From Serratia quinivorans (GTDB lineage Bacteria; Pseudomonadota; Gammaproteobacteria; Enterobacterales; Enterobacteriaceae), in assembly GCF_946227985.1 (NCBI RefSeq), contig NZ_CAMKGL010000003.1:296473-360472 (forward strand): a stretch of DNA of 64,000 bases. The letters are read 5' to 3'. Position numbers and translations under genes: made by a program. Positions 42,294-52,713 of the stretch are shown piece after piece. Every line of letters starts with the position of its first letter. Position 1 is the first letter of the stretch. The notes beneath the pieces are model-generated. The model was not told the DNA's origin. It made no database searches and was given only the letters and a program-made list of their open reading frames with translations.

Positions 42294-43286
42294 TCATGCA
42301 ACTTCCCGTAATGTAACAGTTTCTAAGTGTAGTCCAATTTCACTACCGTCGGGCCGCAAATCCTCGACCGAGCGGTTGAGCACGTCGACCAACAACTCCA
42401 CACCCCGGGCCTTAACCCGATAGCGCACCACGTTGCCCAACAGGCTGTGGTTGAGGATAGTGGCGGCGATACCCTGCCCGACAGGCAATAAAGTCATGGA
42501 TTCCGGGCGAACAGCCACCTTACCGCGATAAGTGTTGCCGGTCAAAACCGACGCCTGTTCGGCGCTCAGCAGATTGTAGTTGCCGATAAACCCGGCGGCG
42601 AAAACGTCGGCCGGTTGGGTGTATAGGGTTTCCGCATCGCCGCTTTGTACAATTTGCCCCTTGTTCATCAGCACGATGCGATCCGACAACGTCAGCGCCT
42701 CTTCCTGATCGTGGGTGACGAAGATCGCCGTCAGGTTCAGTTCACGCTGGATCCGGCGGATCTGTTCGCGCAGGTGTTTGCGGATGCGGGCATCGAGTGC
42801 CGAGAGCGGTTCATCGAGCAATAACAAGCGCGGACGGGTCACCAGGGATCGCGCCAGCGCCACCCGTTGGCACTGGCCGCCGGAAAGCTGATGCGGATAG
42901 CGCCTGGCCAGTTCGGTCAGTTCCACCAGTGCCAGCACCTCCTGCACCCGCTGTTGGATCTGCCCGGCCGCCAGCTTTTGCATTTTCAGGCCAAATGCCA
43001 CATTGCCTTCAACGGTCATATTCGGGAACAGCGCATAGCTCTGAAACACCATACCGATGCCGCGGTTCTGCGGGGATATCGGCACCAGATCCTGCCCCTG
43101 CAGCAGGATCTGCCCACTGTCTACCGAAGTCAGCCCCGCCAGACAGCGCAGCAGCGTTGACTTGCCACAGCCGCTCGGCCCGAGCAGCGTGACAAACTCG
43201 CCTTCTTCGGCAGTGAAATCGATATCCTGAAACACCTGGGTCTGCCCGTAATGTTTGTTAAGGCGGGTAACGTTGAGATAAGCCAT
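42294..43286 (-). CDS. ABC importer ATPase (spermidine/Fe/phosphonate-type)
   Basis: Product of 330 residues with Walker [10 protein letters not shown] near 35-43, signature LSGGQCQ (Cys where most have Arg), Walker B LLLLDEPLSA and the switch THDQEEALTL. A TOBE-type C-terminal domain follows (KVAVRPESMTLLP). It is the last gene of a five-gene operon: binding protein, phosphatase-type enzyme, two permeases, this ATPase (3 bases after the second permease). The substrate is not known; by neighbours it may be a phosphorus-containing organic compound. Confidence 0.9.
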   Translation of the reverse strand: MAYLNVTRLNKHYGQTQVFQDIDFTAEEGEFVTLLGPSGCGKSTLLRCLAGLTSVDSGQILLQGQDLVPISPQNRGIGMVFQSYALFPNMTVEGNVAFGLKMQKLAAGQIQQRVQEVLALVELTELARRYPHQLSGGQCQRVALARSLVTRPRLLLLDEPLSALDARIRKHLREQIRRIQRELNLTAIFVTHDQEEALTLSDRIVLMNKGQIVQSGDAETLYTQPADVFAAGFIGNYNLLSAEQASVLTGNTYRGKVAVRPESMTLLPVGQGIAATILNHSLLGNVVRYRVKARGVELLVDVLNRSVEDLRPDGSEIGLHLETVTLREVA

Positions 43287-43289
43287 GGG

Positions 43290-44075
43290 TTAGCCCTTCT
43301 TTTTATTCAGCAAATTCGCCAACCAGGTGACGATAAGCACCACGGCGAAATAAGAAATGACCAGTGCGCTGGTGAAATGGCCACTGCCGTTGCGCATGTT
43401 AAACAGGTAAACCTGCAGCGTTTCGTACTGGCTGCCCACCAGCAGATTGGCAAAGACGAATTCGCCAATCAGGAAAGAGAACGACAGCAGCACCGCAATC
43501 ATCCCGCCCTTGCGCAGGTTAGGCAGCACCACCAACAGCGCCGCTTTCCAGGTGCTGGCCCCCAACAAATGGGCGGCGTCCATCATGTCACGCAGGTTAA
43601 TCGCCTGCATGTTGTTGCTGATAGCGCGGTAAATAAACGGTAGTGCAATCGAGAAATAGCAACCGATCAGGATCCATGGCGTGCCCAGTAATGGCAGCGG
43701 ATCGGCGGCAAACAGCTGCATCAGCCCCACCGCCGACACCACCGGCGGCACGGCGAATGGCAGCAGGATCAGCACATTCATTACCGCATCCAGCTTGGGG
43801 AAATAGTAAGCAATCACAAACATCATCGGCAAAATCACCACCACCGCCAGCACCAGAGTACCAAAGCAGATCAGCAGCGAGTGCCATAGCGCCAGCAGGA
43901 AACGCGGATCGCTCCATAACGCCACCAACCATTTCAGGGTAAAACCGTCCGGCACTATGGTCGCGCCCCATTGGGTGGCCAGCGCATAAATCAGCGTCGC
44001 CGCCAGCGGTAACAGCAGGATCAGCAGCAGCAAGCCGCTCACTACGCGGTGATAGCCGGTTTCAAAACGCGACAT
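43290..44075 (-). CDS. ABC importer permease, second subunit
   Basis: Product of 261 residues with six transmembrane segments and the EAA-type loop MDAAHLLGASTWKAALLVVL near residue 160. The ATG at 44075 has GGAGGGCGGCC before it and avoids overlapping the preceding permease; the frame is open 19 codons further. It resembles permeases of the PotC/FbpB class, which import polyamines, iron or phosphonates. It works with the adjacent permease as a heterodimer. Confidence 0.9.
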   Translation of the reverse strand: MSRFETGYHRVVSGLLLLILLLPLAATLIYALATQWGATIVPDGFTLKWLVALWSDPRFLLALWHSLLICFGTLVLAVVVILPMMFVIAYYFPKLDAVMNVLILLPFAVPPVVSAVGLMQLFAADPLPLLGTPWILIGCYFSIALPFIYRAISNNMQAINLRDMMDAAHLLGASTWKAALLVVLPNLRKGGMIAVLLSFSFLIGEFVFANLLVGSQYETLQVYLFNMRNGSGHFTSALVISYFAVVLIVTWLANLLNKKKG

Positions 44076-44092
44076 GGCCGCCCTCCGCAATA

Positions 44093-44932
44093 TTATGAGC
44101 GTGCATTGAGGTAACTCCTGCGCAGCAGCCACTGATGGATCAGTGTGATAAACGCCATCATCGCCACCAGCAGCATCGCCAGCGCACTGGCCAGGTTCGG
44201 ATCGAGCGAGATGTCCCCCGCCACCAGTGCCGAGATCCGGATGGGGATCACGTTAAAATTGCCGGTGGTCAGCGCATAGACCGTGGCATAGGCGCCCAAT
44301 GCGTTGGCCAGCAGGATGACAAAGGTCCCCATCAATGCCGGTGCCAACACCGGCAGGCCGATATGCCGCCAATAGCCCCACGGGCTGGCGCCGAGCAAGG
44401 ATGCCGATTCGCGCCAGTCTTCACGCAGTGCATCAAATGCCGGGTACAGCAGCAGCACGCCGAGCGGGATCTGGAAGTAGGTGTAGAGCACGATCAGCCC
44501 GGTTTTGGAGTAAAGGTTAAAACTCTCCATCAGGCCGTACTTGCGCAGCAATAGCGTCAGGCAGCCGTTTAACCCCAGCAGGATGACAAAGGCGAATGCC
44601 AGCGGCACCCCGGCGAAGTTGCTGGTCATGTTGGTAAACGACATCACAAAATCATGGAACCGCGTCTGACCCAGTTGGCGCAGTGAGTAACTGCCCACCA
44701 GGGCGATTAACAGCCCATAGACGCTCGACCAGAGAGAAATCTCCAGCGAGAACTGAAACGCCTGCAGGTAGAACGGCGAGGTCAGCACATCAACATAGTT
44801 GCCCAGCCCCCAGCCGCTGCTCTGGCTGAAAAAGCTGCTGACCGCAATCCACACCAGCGGCGCAATTTGGAACGCACCAAACAGCAGGATGAACGGCAAC
44901 AGGCACAGGGCGGCAATCCACTTAGCTTTCAT
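44093..44932 (-). CDS. ABC importer permease, first subunit
   Basis: Product of 279 residues with six hydrophobic segments and the loop RESASLLGASPWGYWRHIGL near residue 180, the ATPase docking site. The N-terminus MKAKWIAALCLLPFILLFGA is a typical first membrane segment. It lies nine bases after the phosphatase-type gene and 17 before the second permease, so one transcript is near certain. Confidence 0.9.
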   Translation of the reverse strand: MKAKWIAALCLLPFILLFGAFQIAPLVWIAVSSFFSQSSGWGLGNYVDVLTSPFYLQAFQFSLEISLWSSVYGLLIALVGSYSLRQLGQTRFHDFVMSFTNMTSNFAGVPLAFAFVILLGLNGCLTLLLRKYGLMESFNLYSKTGLIVLYTYFQIPLGVLLLYPAFDALREDWRESASLLGASPWGYWRHIGLPVLAPALMGTFVILLANALGAYATVYALTTGNFNVIPIRISALVAGDISLDPNLASALAMLLVAMMAFITLIHQWLLRRSYLNARS

Positions 44933-44941
44933 TAATCACCC

Positions 44942-45739
44942 TTATGCCAACAGCGCACGACAACGCGGCTTGTTGTGTGCCACCTGCAGTAGTTCGCATA
45001 GCGTGCCGCACAGGTCGGTTTGTTGCGGATCGGCATCGTTTTGGCTAAATGCGCTGCCGAAGACAAACAGCGGTACCTGACGCTCTTCCGGCAGTACGCC
45101 GCCGTGGCTGCGATCGTCATTCATACCGTGATCGGCGGTGACCATCACCTGATAGCCGTCGGCCAACCAATCGGCCAAATAGCGCGATAGCACGCCGTCG
45201 GCATTGCGCGCCGAATTACGGTATTGCGGCGAAGACAGGCCGAAGCGGTGTCCGGCATCATCAATGTTCATCGGGTGGATCAGCAAGAAATCGGGCTGAT
45301 GGCGGCGGCGCAGGCTTTCGGCATCGTCAAACAGATGCGAATCCGGATAGCGGTCGTCGTAATAAAAATGGCCGTGCTGGATCGGCAGCTCGGCATCGTC
45401 GGTATGGCGATCGCGGGCGGCATCAAACGGGGTGCGGTTATACAGCTCACTGAACCAATGGTAGGCTGCCGCTGCGGTGGTCAGCCCTGCGGCACGCGCA
45501 TAGTGAAACACGCTTTGCTGCTGTGAGAGGCGTGATACCTGATTATGCACCACGCCGCTCTCCACCGGCGGCACGCCGGTGAGGATGCACTCATACAGCG
45601 GCCGGGAGAGCGAGGGTAGCTCGCTCTCCAGCTGATACAACCGCCCGCGCCCTGCCGCACATTCAGCCTGCAGGTAACCCATAGCGTCATGCGCCACCTG
45701 ATAATTCAGTCCGTCCAGCAGCACGAGGATCGTTTTCAT
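44942..45739 (-). CDS. Alkaline phosphatase-superfamily enzyme (nucleotide pyrophosphatase/phosphodiesterase-like)
   Basis: Product of 265 residues without a signal peptide, so probably cytosolic. The metal-ligand pattern of the NPP/phosphonoacetate hydrolase group is visible: VLLDG (Asp9), a Ser-rich candidate nucleophile segment LPSLSRPLYECILTGVPP, NIDDAGHRFG (Asp, His), TADHGMNDDRSHGG (Asp-His-His). Its place inside an ABC importer operon suggests it splits the imported phospho- or phosphono-compound. The exact substrate is unknown. It lies 11 bases after the binding-protein gene and nine before the permease gene. Confidence 0.85.
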   Translation of the reverse strand: MKTILVLLDGLNYQVAHDAMGYLQAECAAGRGRLYQLESELPSLSRPLYECILTGVPPVESGVVHNQVSRLSQQQSVFHYARAAGLTTAAAAYHWFSELYNRTPFDAARDRHTDDAELPIQHGHFYYDDRYPDSHLFDDAESLRRRHQPDFLLIHPMNIDDAGHRFGLSSPQYRNSARNADGVLSRYLADWLADGYQVMVTADHGMNDDRSHGGVLPEERQVPLFVFGSAFSQNDADPQQTDLCGTLCELLQVAHNKPRCRALLA

Positions 45740-45750
45740 AATGGCTTAAC

Positions 45751-46812
45751 TCACTGCTGCATAAACATAATGACGTTTTCCTGCCACTGGCGCGGCAGCG
45801 TTTTGGCGCTTTGCTCCCAGGCCGCCGGATCGGCGATTGGATGAGCATTTTTATATTGTTCGGCCGGCAGCAGCTTGGCTTTGACATCGTCCGGCAGCGT
45901 CAGATGTTCGGCACGGATGGGACGGGCGTAGCCACGCGCCAGGTTGATCTGGCCGGCGTCGGAGAAGATGTATTCACGCGCCAGTTTGGCGGCGTTCGGG
46001 TGCTTGGCGTATTTGTTGATGATGGTGGTGTAGCCGGAGGTGATTGAGCCGTCGGACGGGATCAGCACTTCAAAGCGGGTTTTGTCGATCTGGTCACGGT
46101 AGTTAAGGCCGTTAAAGTCCCAGACTACACCGACCTGCACTTCGCCTTTTTCCAGTGAGGCGATCACCGGGTTGCTCAGGCTCAGACGTCCGGCTTTCGC
46201 CAGCTTGCCGAAGAATTCCAGGCCCGGCTTCAGGTTCTTCTCATTGCCGCCCATGGCGTAAGTTGCCGCCAATACGCCGCTGGCCGCCTGCGAGGCGGTA
46301 CCCACGTCACCAATAGTGACCTGATAAGTTCCTTTCAACAGATCCGCCCAGCTATGCGGGATCGCTTTCACCTGTTGCTTGTTGATGATGAAAGCAATGG
46401 TGCCGGTATAGGCCAGCGCCCAATGACCGTCTTTGTCTTTCGCCCAGTCAGGCACCTGATCCCAGGTGGATGGCTTATACGGCTGGGTCACCCCTTTTTG
46501 TACCGCGATCGGGCCGAATGCTGCGCCCACATCACCGATATCCGCCGTAGCGTTGCTCTTTTCGGCATCGAACTTGGCGATTTCCTGCGCCGAACTCATG
46601 TCGGTATCGGCATGCTTCAGGCCGTACTTGCTCAATAGATCCTGCCAGGTGTCTTTCCAGTTGGCCCAGCTGTCCGGCATGCCGACGCTGTTGACTTCCC
46701 CTTCCTTCTTGGCAGCCTGTGCCAGCGCCGCCAGATCGGAATCGGCAGCCCAGCTCGCTTGGCTGGACAGGATAATGGCACTGGTTAACACAGAAGCGCA
46801 CAAACGTTTCAT
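45751..46812 (-). CDS. ABC importer periplasmic binding protein
   Basis: Product of 353 residues with a signal peptide (MKRLCASVLTSAIILSSQA, cleavage after SWA near residue 22) and the two-lobe fold of family-1 solute-binding proteins (AAKKEGEVNSVGMPDSWANW; SNATADIGDVGAAFG; GEVQVGVVWDFNGLNY). The closest class is COG1840-type iron/phosphonate binders. The iron-coordinating tyrosine pair of FbpA is not evident, which argues against an iron carrier. It is first in the operon and would be the most expressed. It diverges from the GntR-type gene. Confidence 0.85.
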   Translation of the reverse strand: MKRLCASVLTSAIILSSQASWAADSDLAALAQAAKKEGEVNSVGMPDSWANWKDTWQDLLSKYGLKHADTDMSSAQEIAKFDAEKSNATADIGDVGAAFGPIAVQKGVTQPYKPSTWDQVPDWAKDKDGHWALAYTGTIAFIINKQQVKAIPHSWADLLKGTYQVTIGDVGTASQAASGVLAATYAMGGNEKNLKPGLEFFGKLAKAGRLSLSNPVIASLEKGEVQVGVVWDFNGLNYRDQIDKTRFEVLIPSDGSITSGYTTIINKYAKHPNAAKLAREYIFSDAGQINLARGYARPIRAEHLTLPDDVKAKLLPAEQYKNAHPIADPAAWEQSAKTLPRQWQENVIMFMQQ

Positions 46813-47003
46813 AACTGATGCTCCGGGTGGTAGTGTGGAAGTGGCTGGACTAGTCCAGCAAGAACCAAGCCAATCTAACGGACGAATGTGATAATTATAT
46901 GTCAGTCTAAAAAAGCAGCATTTTTATTGCATTCGGGCGTCGCCGTAGCTTGCGTTGGTCTACCTTTAGCGGGGCAAAGCGCACTCAATTGGGGCAACTG
47001 TGC

Positions 47004-47714
47004 ATGAATGATGTACCGACCACGGTGGCGGCGATCTGCCGGACGCTGACCGCCCGTATCGCCGGTGGGGAGTTCAACGCCGACGGCAAACTGCCTTCCG
47101 AGCGAGCCCTGAGCGAACAGTTTTCCACCACCCGCATTACGCTGCAGGAAGCGCTCGGCCAGTTGGAGGCGCAGGGAGTGATTTACCGTCAGGTCAGGCG
47201 GGGCTGGTTTATTTCGCCGCCCCGGCTGGTGTACAACCCGTTGCAACGCAGCCATTTTCACGCCATGGCGCAGCAGCAGGGCCGCGATGCCCATACCGAA
47301 GTGATAGATGCCACCACGCTGCCGCTGTATGGCAGCCTGTGCCAACGGCTGAGTCTGCCCCCCGGTAGCGAGGTCTACCGCATTCGTCGGCTGCGCTATA
47401 TCGACGGTCGTGCCGTGTTGTACTGCGAGCACTACCTCAATCCCGCCTATTTTGCCGGTATCCTGGACGAAGATTTAACCCAGTCGCTGACCGGGCTGTA
47501 CGCCGAACGCTACGGCATTCGTTATGGGCGGGTGCGTTTCGATATGCTGCCCACCCTGCTGCCGCAGGAGGCGGCCACCATGCTGAAAGTGACCTACGGC
47601 AGCCCGGCGCTGTTTATTACCCGGGTTAACCGCGATCAGCACGATCGGGTGATTGATTGTGATTTGGAATATTGGCGTTACGACGCGCTGCACATTGACG
47701 TGGAGGCGCAATGA
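47004..47714 (+). CDS. GntR-family regulator with UTRA ligand domain
   Basis: Product of 236 residues: a winged helix (AICRTLTARIAGGEFNADGK, LPSERALSEQFSTTRITLQE) and a UTRA sensor domain (EVYRIRRLRYIDGRAVLYCE; PALFITRVNRDQHDRVID). It is divergent from the importer/phosphatase operon with 191 bases between starts, so it probably controls that operon in response to its substrate. Its size and type recall PhnR, the 2-aminoethylphosphonate regulator, but the rest of the cluster is not the Salmonella phnSTUV set. I use the ATG at 47004; the frame is open 18 codons upstream. Confidence 0.88.
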   Translation: MNDVPTTVAAICRTLTARIAGGEFNADGKLPSERALSEQFSTTRITLQEALGQLEAQGVIYRQVRRGWFISPPRLVYNPLQRSHFHAMAQQQGRDAHTEVIDATTLPLYGSLCQRLSLPPGSEVYRIRRLRYIDGRAVLYCEHYLNPAYFAGILDEDLTQSLTGLYAERYGIRYGRVRFDMLPTLLPQEAATMLKVTYGSPALFITRVNRDQHDRVIDCDLEYWRYDALHIDVEAQ

Positions 47715-47751
47715 CAGGGGCGCGGCAAGCCGCGCCCCTAAAGAAGGATAA

Positions 47752-50700
47752 TCAGTCGGCGTCGTAGCCGAGGTTGGGTGCCAGCCAGCGTTCAACCTCA
47801 CTGACGCTCATGCCCTTACGCGCCGCATAGTCTTCCACCTGATCGCGCTGGAGCTGGGCTACCGCAAAATACTTGCTCTGCGGATGGCTGAAGTACCAGC
47901 CGGACACCGCCGCCCCCGGCCACATGGCGAAGGATTCGGTCAACACCATACCTGTGTGCCGGTTCACATCCAGCAGGCGCCAGATTTCCGCTTTCTCGGT
48001 GTGTTCCGGGCAGGCCGGATAGCCCGGAGCCGGACGGATGCCCTGATAATTTTCGCGGATCAGCTCTTCGTTGCTCAGGTTCTCTTCAGTCGCGAAGCCC
48101 CAGTGCAGCTTGCGCACCTGCTCGTGCAGGTACTCGGCGAAAGCCTCCGCCAGACGATCCGACAGCGCCTTCACCATGATTTTATTGTAATCATCGTGCT
48201 GCGCATCATAGGCCGCCGCCAGGTCATCCTCTTCCAGACCGCCGGTCACCGCGAAGGCGCCGAAGTAGTCGGCCTTGCCGCTGCTTTTCGGCGCGACAAA
48301 GTCCGCCAGACAGTAGTTCGGGAAGTCGGTTTTTTCCGTCTGTTGACGCAGGTGGCGGCTGACCACCAGCACCTCATCACGGTTTTCGTCGCGGTACACC
48401 TCCACATCGTCACCAACGCGGTTGGCCGGGAACAGGCCATAGACACCGCGCGGGTTGAGGCTGCCGTTGGCCGCCAGCATGTCCAGCATCTGGTTGGCAT
48501 CGGCGAACAGCCGTTTGGCCTCTTCACCCACCACTTCATCTTCCAGAATGCGCGGGTATTTACCCGCCAGCGACCAGGTCATAAAGAACGGCGTCCAGTC
48601 GATGTAATGACGCAGCGTTTCTATACCGGCTTCAACCGGGTAAACGCCCAACCGTTTCGGCACCGGCGGCTGGTAATTTTCCCAATCCAGCACCATGGCG
48701 TTATCGCGCGCTTTTTGCAGGCTGACCGGTGGGGTACGCGGCTTTTTACGCGCGTGCTGGATACGCACGGTTTCATATTCTTTACGGGTACGCGCTACAA
48801 AATCATCGCGTTGGGTGGCGGAAAGCAGTGCCGACACCACCCCCACGGTCCGTGAGGCATTTTGCACGTAGGTGGTTGAACCACTGTAATTTTGCTCAAT
48901 CTTCACTGCGGTATGGGCCTTAGAAGTCGTGGCCCCGCCGATCAGCAACGGCAGGGTAAAGCCCTGACGCTCCATCTCTTTAGCCACGTTGACCATCTCG
49001 TCCAGCGACGGGGTAATCAGCCCCGACAGGCCGATGATATCGACGTTTTGTTCACGCGCGGTTTTCAGGATTTTCTCCGTCGGCACCATCACGCCCAAAT
49101 CGACAATTTCGTAATTGTTGCACTGCAGCACCACGCCGACGATGTTTTTACCGATGTCGTGCACGTCGCCCTTCACCGTCGCCAGCAGGATTTTCCCCGC
49201 CGTCGTGCCTTTCTCTTTGCTGGCCTCGATGTACGGCTCCAGATAGGCCACCGCCTGCTTCATCACCCGGGCGGATTTCACCACCTGCGGCAGGAACATC
49301 TTGCCTTCGCCGAACAGGTCACCGACCACGTTCATGCCTGCCATCAGCGGCCCTTCGATCACTTCGATCGGGCGATCCGCCCGCTGGCGCGCTTCTTCCG
49401 TATCCAGCTCGATAAACTCGGTAATGCCTTTGACCAGCGAATATTCCAGCCGCTTTTCGACCGGCCAGCCACGCCACTCCGCCTGCTGCACCGCCACTTC
49501 GTTATCTTTACTGCCACGGTATTTTTCTGCCAGCTCCAGCAGGCGCTCAGTGCCGTCGTTGCGGCGGTTGAGGATCACATCTTCCACCGCATCGCGCAGT
49601 TCGGCGCTCAGATCGTCGTAGATCGCCAACTGCCCGGCGTTAACGATGCCCATATCCATGCCATTGCGGATCGCGTGATACAGGAATACCGCGTGGATCG
49701 CCTCACGCACCGGATCGTTACCGCGGAATGAGAACGACACGTTGGACACCCCGCCGGAAATCATCGCATGCGGCAGGTGGGTTTTGATATCGGCACAGGC
49801 TTCGATAAAGTCGACGGCATAGTTGTTATGTTCATCAATACCGGTGGCGACGGCAAAAATATTCGGGTCGAAAATAATGTCTTCCGGCGGGAAGCCGACG
49901 CGCTCGGTCAGGATTTTATAGGCACGGCGACATATCTCGAACTTGCGCTCGCGGGTATCCGCCTGGCCGACCTCGTCAAATGCCATCACCACTACCGCAG
50001 CACCGTAGCGGCGCACCAGCTTGGCGTGGTGAATAAAGGCCTCTTCGCCCTCTTTCATCGAGATCGAGTTAACGATGCCTTTGCCCTGAATACACTTCAG
50101 GCCTTTCTCGATCACCGACCATTTTGAGGAGTCGATCATGATCGGCACGCGGGCAATATCCGGCTCACCGGCGATCAGGTTGAGGAAACGCACCATCGCA
50201 GCTTCGGCGTCGAGCATCCCCTCATCCATGTTGATATCGATAATCTGTGCGCCGCTTTCCACCTGCTGGCGGGCAACGTCCAGCGCTTCGCTGTATTTCT
50301 CTTCTTTGATCAGCCGCTTAAAGCGGGCGGAACCGGTGACGTTGGTACGCTCGCCTACGTTGACGAACAGCGTTTTGGCGTCAATATTCAACGGCTCAAG
50401 GCCGGCCAGGCGGCAGGCGACCGGGATCTCCGGCAGTTGGCGCGGGGGGACGCCCGCTACGGCCTTGACCATCGCGGCAATGTGTTCCGGCGTGGTGCCG
50501 CAGCAGCCACCAATAATGTTCAGGAAGCCCGCCTGCGCCCACTCACCGACCTGTTTCGCCATTTCTTGCGCGTCCAGATCGTATTCGCCGAAGGCGTTGG
50601 GTAACCCGGCGTTGGGGTGAGCGGTGACGTAGCTTTCCGAGATACGCGACAGCTCAGAAACGTATTGGCGCAGTTCGTCCGGGCCCAGCGCACAGTTCAG

Positions 50701-51432
50701 GCCAAAGCTCAGCGGCTTGACGTGACGCATCGAGTTATAGAAGGCTTCGGTGGTCTGGCCCGACAGGGTACGACCGGAGGCATCGGTGATGGTGCCGGAA
50801 ATCATGATCGGCAACGCCACGCCCAGGGCTTCAAATTCGGTTTCCACCGCAAAGGCGGCGGCTTTGGCGTTCAGGGTATCGAAGATGGTTTCGATCATGA
50901 TCAGATCGACGCCGCCTTCCACCAGCGCACGCGTTGATTCGCGGTAGGCTTCCACCAGCTCATCGAAAGAAACATTACGGAACGCCGGATCGTTGACGTT
51001 CGGTGAAATAGAAGCGGTGCGGTTGGTCGGGCCCAGTACCCCGGCCACATAACGCGGCTTTTCCGGCGTGCGTGCGGTCCATTCATCGGCACAGGTGCGC
51101 GCCAGACAGGCGGCCTGATAGTTAATCTCGGCGGACAGCGACTCCATATGGTAGTCGGCCATGGCGATGGACGTGGAGTTGAAGGTATTGGTTTCGAGAA
51201 TGTCGGCCCCCGCTTCCAGGTAGCCGTAGTGGATGGCGGTGATCACTTCCGGTTTGGTTAGCACCAGCAGGTCATTATTGCCTTTCAGATCGCTCTGCCA
51301 GTCGGCAAAACGCTCGCCACGAAAGTCACGCTCTTCCAGACGATAGCTCTGGATCATGGTGCCCATGCCGCCGTCCAACACTAAAATTCTCTGCGCTAAC
51401 TGCCGGCGCAGTTGTTCTACTCGATTTGTCAC
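47752..51432 (-). CDS. metH: Cobalamin-dependent methionine synthase
   Basis: Transfers methyl from methyltetrahydrofolate to homocysteine through methylcobalamin. The 1226-residue protein (E. coli 1227) holds four modules. The homocysteine domain has GGCCGT supplying Cys310 and Cys311 for zinc. The pterin domain contains [19 protein letters not shown]. The B12 domain has the DVHDIGKN His ligand near 758. The AdoMet reactivation domain contains [16 protein letters not shown] choose GTG at 51432: GAAGGGGTTACA precedes it and it matches E. coli Met1; the frame is open 18 codons upstream. Confidence 0.97.
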   Translation of the reverse strand: MTNRVEQLRRQLAQRILVLDGGMGTMIQSYRLEERDFRGERFADWQSDLKGNNDLLVLTKPEVITAIHYGYLEAGADILETNTFNSTSIAMADYHMESLSAEINYQAACLARTCADEWTARTPEKPRYVAGVLGPTNRTASISPNVNDPAFRNVSFDELVEAYRESTRALVEGGVDLIMIETIFDTLNAKAAAFAVETEFEALGVALPIMISGTITDASGRTLSGQTTEAFYNSMRHVKPLSFGLNCALGPDELRQYVSELSRISESYVTAHPNAGLPNAFGEYDLDAQEMAKQVGEWAQAGFLNIIGGCCGTTPEHIAAMVKAVAGVPPRQLPEIPVACRLAGLEPLNIDAKTLFVNVGERTNVTGSARFKRLIKEEKYSEALDVARQQVESGAQIIDINMDEGMLDAEAAMVRFLNLIAGEPDIARVPIMIDSSKWSVIEKGLKCIQGKGIVNSISMKEGEEAFIHHAKLVRRYGAAVVVMAFDEVGQADTRERKFEICRRAYKILTERVGFPPEDIIFDPNIFAVATGIDEHNNYAVDFIEACADIKTHLPHAMISGGVSNVSFSFRGNDPVREAIHAVFLYHAIRNGMDMGIVNAGQLAIYDDLSAELRDAVEDVILNRRNDGTERLLELAEKYRGSKDNEVAVQQAEWRGWPVEKRLEYSLVKGITEFIELDTEEARQRADRPIEVIEGPLMAGMNVVGDLFGEGKMFLPQVVKSARVMKQAVAYLEPYIEASKEKGTTAGKILLATVKGDVHDIGKNIVGVVLQCNNYEIVDLGVMVPTEKILKTAREQNVDIIGLSGLITPSLDEMVNVAKEMERQGFTLPLLIGGATTSKAHTAVKIEQNYSGSTTYVQNASRTVGVVSALLSATQRDDFVARTRKEYETVRIQHARKKPRTPPVSLQKARDNAMVLDWENYQPPVPKRLGVYPVEAGIETLRHYIDWTPFFMTWSLAGKYPRILEDEVVGEEAKRLFADANQMLDMLAANGSLNPRGVYGLFPANRVGDDVEVYRDENRDEVLVVSRHLRQQTEKTDFPNYCLADFVAPKSSGKADYFGAFAVTGGLEEDDLAAAYDAQHDDYNKIMVKALSDRLAEAFAEYLHEQVRKLHWGFATEENLSNEELIRENYQGIRPAPGYPACPEHTEKAEIWRLLDVNRHTGMVLTESFAMWPGAAVSGWYFSHPQSKYFAVAQLQRDQVEDYAARKGMSVSEVERWLAPNLGYDAD

Positions 51433-51633
51433 TGTAACCCCTTCAATTACCGATCCAGCCCATCGCTCAACTGCTGCAAAAACCAACGAGCCATCCTAGC
51501 ACAGGTGTGGTTGGCGCTAATTGAGAGTTTTTCAGGTTGGCGGATAACAGATCCGATGAGCTGATTGACGGCTTGCAATTCACACGTAAAAAACGAAAAT
51601 GAATTCCATCATACGGAAAAAGGAACGTGAATT

Positions 51634-52464
51634 ATGGTCACCCCTGCTCCTGCCAAACGTGGCAAAAAGCCCCGTGCTGCATCCCCGACCGCCAGTGCGG
51701 CGACCGGCCAGGTACAGTCGCTGACCCGTGGTCTGAAATTATTGGAATACATTGCCGAAGCTCAGGGCAATGTCGCGCTAACCGATCTGGCCCAACAGGC
51801 CGGCTTGCCGAACTCCACGACTCACCGCCTGCTCACCACCATGCAGCAGCAGGGGTTCGTGCGGCAGGTGGGCGATCTGGGTCTGTGGACCATCGGCTCA
51901 CACGCCTTTGTGGTCGGCAGCAGCTTTTTGCAGAGCCGTAATCTGCTGGCGATGGTGCACCCAACGCTACGTCGCCTGATGGAAGAGTCCGGCGAAACGG
52001 TCAATCTGGCGGTGCTGGATACCAGCGAGTATCAGGCCATTATTATCGATCAGGTACAGTGCACCGCGTTAATGCGCATGTCGGCACCGATCGGCGGTAA
52101 ACTGCCGATGCACGCTTCCGGCGCGGGGAAAGCCTTTCTTTCCACCCTGCCGGATGAGCAGGTCACCAAACTGCTGCATAAAAAGGGCATGCAAACCTAT
52201 ACCCAGCATACCCTGACGCCACACAACCTGAAGGAAGGGTTGGCGCAAATTCGCAAGCAGGGCTTTTCCTTTGACGACGAAGAACATGCGCTCGGCCTGC
52301 GCTGCGTAGCAGCCTGCATCTTCGACGAGCACCGTGAAGCCTTCGCCGCCATCTCCATCTCCGGCCCGGTCTCTCGCATCACCGATAACCGCGTGACTGA
52401 GCTGGGCGCGTTGGTGATCCACGCGGCAAAAGAGATCAGTCTGGAATATGGCGGCGTGCGTTAA
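51634..52464 (+). CDS. iclR: Glyoxylate bypass repressor IclR
   Basis: Represses aceBAK in the absence of acetate-type signals; glyoxylate and pyruvate act on it. It has 276 residues (E. coli 274). The N-terminal winged helix contains VQSLTRGLKLLEYIAEAQGN and the ligand domain has SAPIGGKLPMHASGAGKAFL. The ATG at 51634 is preceded by GGAACGTGAATT. It sits next to metH as in E. coli, but is separated from aceK by the gnt/edd/eda block. Confidence 0.96.
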   Translation: MVTPAPAKRGKKPRAASPTASAATGQVQSLTRGLKLLEYIAEAQGNVALTDLAQQAGLPNSTTHRLLTTMQQQGFVRQVGDLGLWTIGSHAFVVGSSFLQSRNLLAMVHPTLRRLMEESGETVNLAVLDTSEYQAIIIDQVQCTALMRMSAPIGGKLPMHASGAGKAFLSTLPDEQVTKLLHKKGMQTYTQHTLTPHNLKEGLAQIRKQGFSFDDEEHALGLRCVAACIFDEHREAFAAISISGPVSRITDNRVTELGALVIHAAKEISLEYGGVR

Positions 52465-52481
52465 GCATAGCCCTCTTGCCA

Positions 52482-52502
52482 AGGGTGCAGTTTCTGCACC
52501 CT
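52482..52502 (+). terminator. Hairpin after iclR
   Basis: AGGGTGCAG (52482-52490), TTT, CTGCACCCT (52494-52502), a perfect nine-base stem 18 bases after the stop, followed by GCCCCTTATCC. The poor U-run makes termination uncertain. Confidence 0.5.
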
Positions 52503-52642
52503 GCCCCTTATCCTTTACTGTTGTCAGCATGTAAAACGCGGTACCGATCCTGTTTCCCTCCCCCAATAAAAACTTGAAGCCGATCACAGATAACGATCCT
52601 GGCTGCTAAAGCCCATTGCAACCGGCGAAAGTTCCTTCGACA

Positions 52643-52671
52643 ATGTTACCGATAACATGTTACCGGTAACA
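52643..52671 (+). promoter_or_regulatory. Tandem GntR-type gluconate operators upstream of gntK
   Basis: ATGTTACCGATAACAT (52643-52658) and ATGTTACCGGTAACA (52657-52671) overlap by two bases and both match the gluconate-repressor consensus (inverted TGTTA/TAACA with central CCGGT). They end 42 bases before the gntK ATG. The regulator gene is not in this window. Confidence 0.85.
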
Positions 52672-52713
52672 AATCGAATAAGGTAACGTCTCTCATCGTT
52701 TTGGAGCTAAGCC

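Noticed and set aside
42294..47714. Naming the importer operon phnSTUV (2-aminoethylphosphonate)
   Set aside because: The binding protein does not read like Salmonella PhnS and the cluster has an additional phosphatase-type gene. The regulator resemblance alone is not enough.
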